Shown here: piece by piece, positions 61,994 through 64,000 of the stretch | Numbering within the stretch: position 1 is the stretch's first letter | Layout: every line of letters begins with the position of its first letter | Assembly (NCBI RefSeq): GCF_000196235.1 | Contig: NC_008541.1 | Location: 1,302,001-1,366,000 of the forward strand | Reading direction: 5' to 3' | Source: Arthrobacter sp. FB24 | Lineage (GTDB): Bacteria; Actinomycetota; Actinomycetes; Actinomycetales; Micrococcaceae | Length of the DNA: 64,000 nt | Position numbers and translations under genes: made by a program | Notes under the pieces: generated by a model | Told to the model about the DNA's origin: nothing | The model's input: the letters and a program-made list of their open reading frames with translations, nothing else | Databases searched by the model: none

Positions 61994-62215
61994 CTAGCTG
62001 ACGAGGCCGGCGATGCCGATTGCCGCTGTGGCGGCGCCAAGCACCAGTGAGACGGACACCAGGACGACGTGGACCGTGAGGAACCTGGTCGCCTTCCCGG
62101 CCGAGTCACGTGCCCTCGGATCCTTCATCACCCGCTTGAGGAACTGCGGCCAGACCACCAGGGACCAGACTCCGGCAATGACCAGGACCCAGGCCAGGGC
62201 AACGGGAAGCTGCAT
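61994..62215 (-). CDS. SCO4848 family membrane protein
   Basis: A 73-residue protein with two transmembrane helices (about 5-25 and 48-70) joined by a charged loop (FLKRVMKDPRARD). The pattern VWSLVVWPQFLK and the Leu/Val-rich second helix match the small actinobacterial SCO4848 group. Function unknown. It lies 3 nt after the DUF2505 gene, probably co-transcribed. Confidence 0.8.
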   Translation of the reverse strand: MQLPVALAWVLVIAGVWSLVVWPQFLKRVMKDPRARDSAGKATRFLTVHVVLVSVSLVLGAATAAIGIAGLVS

Positions 62216-62218
62216 GGG

Positions 62219-62716
62219 TCAGTGGCTTTCGAGCCAGGCCTGCGCCTGCTGTGACTGGATGTTCAAGGCCTTGCCCACCATGGGCTCGGCAGCATCGGCA
62301 ATCTTGCCGCCCAGGAACGGAACCGAGGATGTCACATTGCCCTCGAGCTCCACACGGGTGCTGGCACCGTCGGCCACCAGCCGCTGCACGGCGCTGACGT
62401 CCAGCGGGGCACCTGCGATCTTCAGGCTGATGTTGCTCTGCCGTGAGCCGTCGGCGGCAGGGGCTTCCCAGGTCTCAAGCTGGGTGACGGTGAGACGCTC
62501 GCCCACGAATTTGCGGGCAATTTCCGGCAACCGGGTGGTGGGCAGGGTGCGCACCGAGGTGGTGCTGAAAGCGCCGGCAACATCGCCGTCGACCTTGAAT
62601 GATTCAAGGGTTCCGCCCACCAGTTCACTGGTGTGGCGCTGGAAGTCTTCATTGGCGAACACAGCCGTTACGCGGTCAACGCTGTGCGGCAGGGTGGTGG
62701 AAGCACTCAGTGCCAT
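62219..62716 (-). CDS. DUF2505 domain-containing protein
   Basis: A 165-residue protein resembling the SRPBCC-like DUF2505 family of Actinobacteria: HSVDRVTAVFANEDFQRH at the start, a central TWEAPAADG strand region and a C-terminal FLGGKIADAAEPMV helix. ATG 62716 follows GGAGG at 4 nt, better than the start at 62749. Function unknown; the fold suggests binding of a lipid or other hydrophobic ligand. Confidence 0.85.
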   Translation of the reverse strand: MALSASTTLPHSVDRVTAVFANEDFQRHTSELVGGTLESFKVDGDVAGAFSTTSVRTLPTTRLPEIARKFVGERLTVTQLETWEAPAADGSRQSNISLKIAGAPLDVSAVQRLVADGASTRVELEGNVTSSVPFLGGKIADAAEPMVGKALNIQSQQAQAWLESH

Positions 62717-62769
62717 TGTTCCTCCATTGGGGTTGGGGGTATGGGGCATCGGTTTTTGCCTCCCACATC

Positions 62770-64000
62770 CTATGCGGTGGACCCTGCGGACTCCGATTCG
62801 GCTTCCGCCAGCTTTTGCGCAGCCGCCGTGATGTTGTGTGACATCGCCGGAAAAATGACGCTGTGAAACGGCAATACGGCGAGCCAGTACAGCTTGCCGC
62901 TGAGACCCTTCGGGAAGAAGATGGCGCGCTGGCGGTAGCGGCTGCCCGTGCCTTCCGGTTCGACCGACAGCTCCAGCCAGGCACGGCCGGGGGCGCGCAT
63001 TTCCGCGCGGAGCCGCAGCAGCCGGCCGCGGTCAATACGCTCTGCACGCCACCAGTCCACCACCTCGCCCTCGGCAAGCAGATGGGGGTGCCTGCGGCCG
63101 CGGAGCAGCCCGGCCCCTCCGGTCAGTTTGTCCAGCCAGCCGCGGACCTGCCATGCCAGCGGCAGGGAGTACCAGCCGTTGCGGCCCCCGATCCCCTCGA
63201 TGATGGTCCAGACATACTTGGGGTCCACCGGGCTGGAGTAGCTTCGCTCGTCGACGTACACCCGGTAGCCGGCCCAGTCCGGGTCGCTAGGCAAAGGATC
63301 GGCGTCCGCGCCGGCGCTGGCCCAGGTGGTTTCCACCTGGGCGTCGCGTTCCTTGCCCAGGGCGAGGGACACGGCACGGCGGTAAGGTGTCAGGCCGCCC
63401 TCGGGCAGCGGAATGTAGTCGTCGATGTCGTGCTCGCGCGCCACCGCGTCGTGTTGGAGTGATTCGACGAGCGGCAACGACATGGAGAGGGGGATGGGCG
63501 TGGTCAGGGCCACCCACATCCCGGCGAGTTTCGGTGCCGGGATGGGCAGGGCAAGCACCACCCGGTAGGGCAGGCCGGCCTCGGCCGCGTACTCCTTCAT
63601 CATTCCGGCGTAGGTAAGGACCTGCCGGCACCCGATGTCGAAAGTGCGGTTAATGTGCCCTTCCAGCGACGCTGCCGCAACGAGGTAGTAGAGCACGTCC
63701 CTGACAGCGATTGCCTCGATCCGGTTCCGCACCCAGCTCGGCGCGGGCATCAGGGGGAGGGTCTCCGAGAGGTGCCGGATCATCTCGAAAGAGGCTGAAC
63801 CGGAACCGATCACCACTCCCGCCTGGAACACCACTGCGTCCACCGGACTCGCGAGGAAGACCTTGCCCACGGCCTCGCGGGAGCGCATGTGGGTTGAGAG
63901 TTCCGCGCCTTCCGGGTGCAGGCCGCCGAGGTAGACGATCCTCTCCACCCCGGCGTCTTCTGCCGCCTTCGCGGCGGTCTCCGCCATCGCCTTCTCTTTG
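62770..64000 (-). CDS. SDR-family NAD(P)-binding protein with DUF2867 domain, 5'-truncated
   Basis: The frame is open through the window edge, so the N-terminus with the Rossmann Gly motif is missing. The visible part has the later SDR strands (RIVYLGGLHP, VFQAGVVIGSGSASFEMIRHL) and then a C-terminal DUF2867 region of ~180 residues (SYSSPVDPKYVWTIIEGIGG, AEMRAPGRAWLELSVEP, RQRAIFFPKGL). This matches the actinobacterial NmrA-like/DUF2867 fusion often annotated as a nucleoside-diphosphate-sugar epimerase. Substrate unknown. Confidence 0.85.
   Translation of the reverse strand, partial: KEKAMAETAAKAAEDAGVERIVYLGGLHPEGAELSTHMRSREAVGKVFLASPVDAVVFQAGVVIGSGSASFEMIRHLSETLPLMPAPSWVRNRIEAIAVRDVLYYLVAAASLEGHINRTFDIGCRQVLTYAGMMKEYAAEAGLPYRVVLALPIPAPKLAGMWVALTTPIPLSMSLPLVESLQHDAVAREHDIDDYIPLPEGGLTPYRRAVSLALGKERDAQVETTWASAGADADPLPSDPDWAGYRVYVDERSYSSPVDPKYVWTIIEGIGGRNGWYSLPLAWQVRGWLDKLTGGAGLLRGRRHPHLLAEGEVVDWWRAERIDRGRLLRLRAEMRAPGRAWLELSVEPEGTGSRYRQRAIFFPKGLSGKLYWLAVLPFHSVIFPAMSHNITAAAQKLAEAESESAGSTA

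Noticed and set aside
1..64000. CRISPR arrays, rRNA genes, insertion sequences, integrases or prophage genes
   Set aside because: I looked for regularly spaced repeats, transposase or integrase motifs and rRNA landmarks and saw none.

Overview
The window is high-GC actinobacterial DNA. Gene content (Rpf, SpoIIM-like and RDD membrane proteins, PMT mannosyltransferase, SCO4848 and DUF2505 proteins, large LuxR/LAL regulators, SLH-tagged secreted enzymes) fits a soil Micrococcaceae such as Arthrobacter or Pseudarthrobacter. The genus is inferred from style; no search was run.

1-28.4 kb is mostly conserved chromosome: two tandem L,D-transpeptidases, divergent RDD and SpoIIM-like proteins, a DUF1461 membrane protein, a long-chain acyl-CoA ligase, PMT and rsmI (divergent), a succinate-semialdehyde dehydrogenase, a MoxR-DUF58-TgpA operon on the minus strand, then tatD-rpf-rsmA-ispE, an ABC-F ATPase, a TetR regulator, tRNA-Gln, glmU-prs, rplY and pth. 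The order resembles the Mycobacterium rsmI/tatD/rpfB/ksgA/ispE ... glmU/prs/rplY/pth neighbourhood.

28.4-56.5 kb is an accessory block. It opens with four tandem large LuxR-type ATPase regulators (LAL1-4, about 900 residues each). A polysaccharide-type cluster follows: nucleotide-sugar dehydrogenase, SDR epimerase/dehydratase, three related NodB-type polysaccharide deacetylases, a membrane-anchored GH18 protein, a processive GT2 synthase, and two paralogous lipoproteins of unknown family. A fifth LAL closes the block. One deacetylase has lost two metal ligands, and two LALs have altered P-loop lysines.

The main discovery is a shared promoter architecture. A 15-bp dyad (best copy GAGTAGTCACTACTC) is centred 31-32 nt upstream of a TAnnnT -10 box at five places: before LAL3, the dehydrogenase operon, the second deacetylase operon, LAL5, and an unannotated 45-codon membrane protein at 58.8 kb. 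This is LuxR-box, class-II activator geometry, so the block reads as one LAL-controlled envelope or exopolysaccharide regulon. Two of these promoters also share transcribed leader sequence.

56.5-64 kb returns to ordinary chromosome: sufS-sufU, a BldC/excisionase-like HTH protein, two tiny convergent membrane proteins, a pyruvyl-transferase/GT2 pair, and a minus-strand run of SCO4848, DUF2505 and SDR-DUF2867 proteins, the last cut by the window edge.
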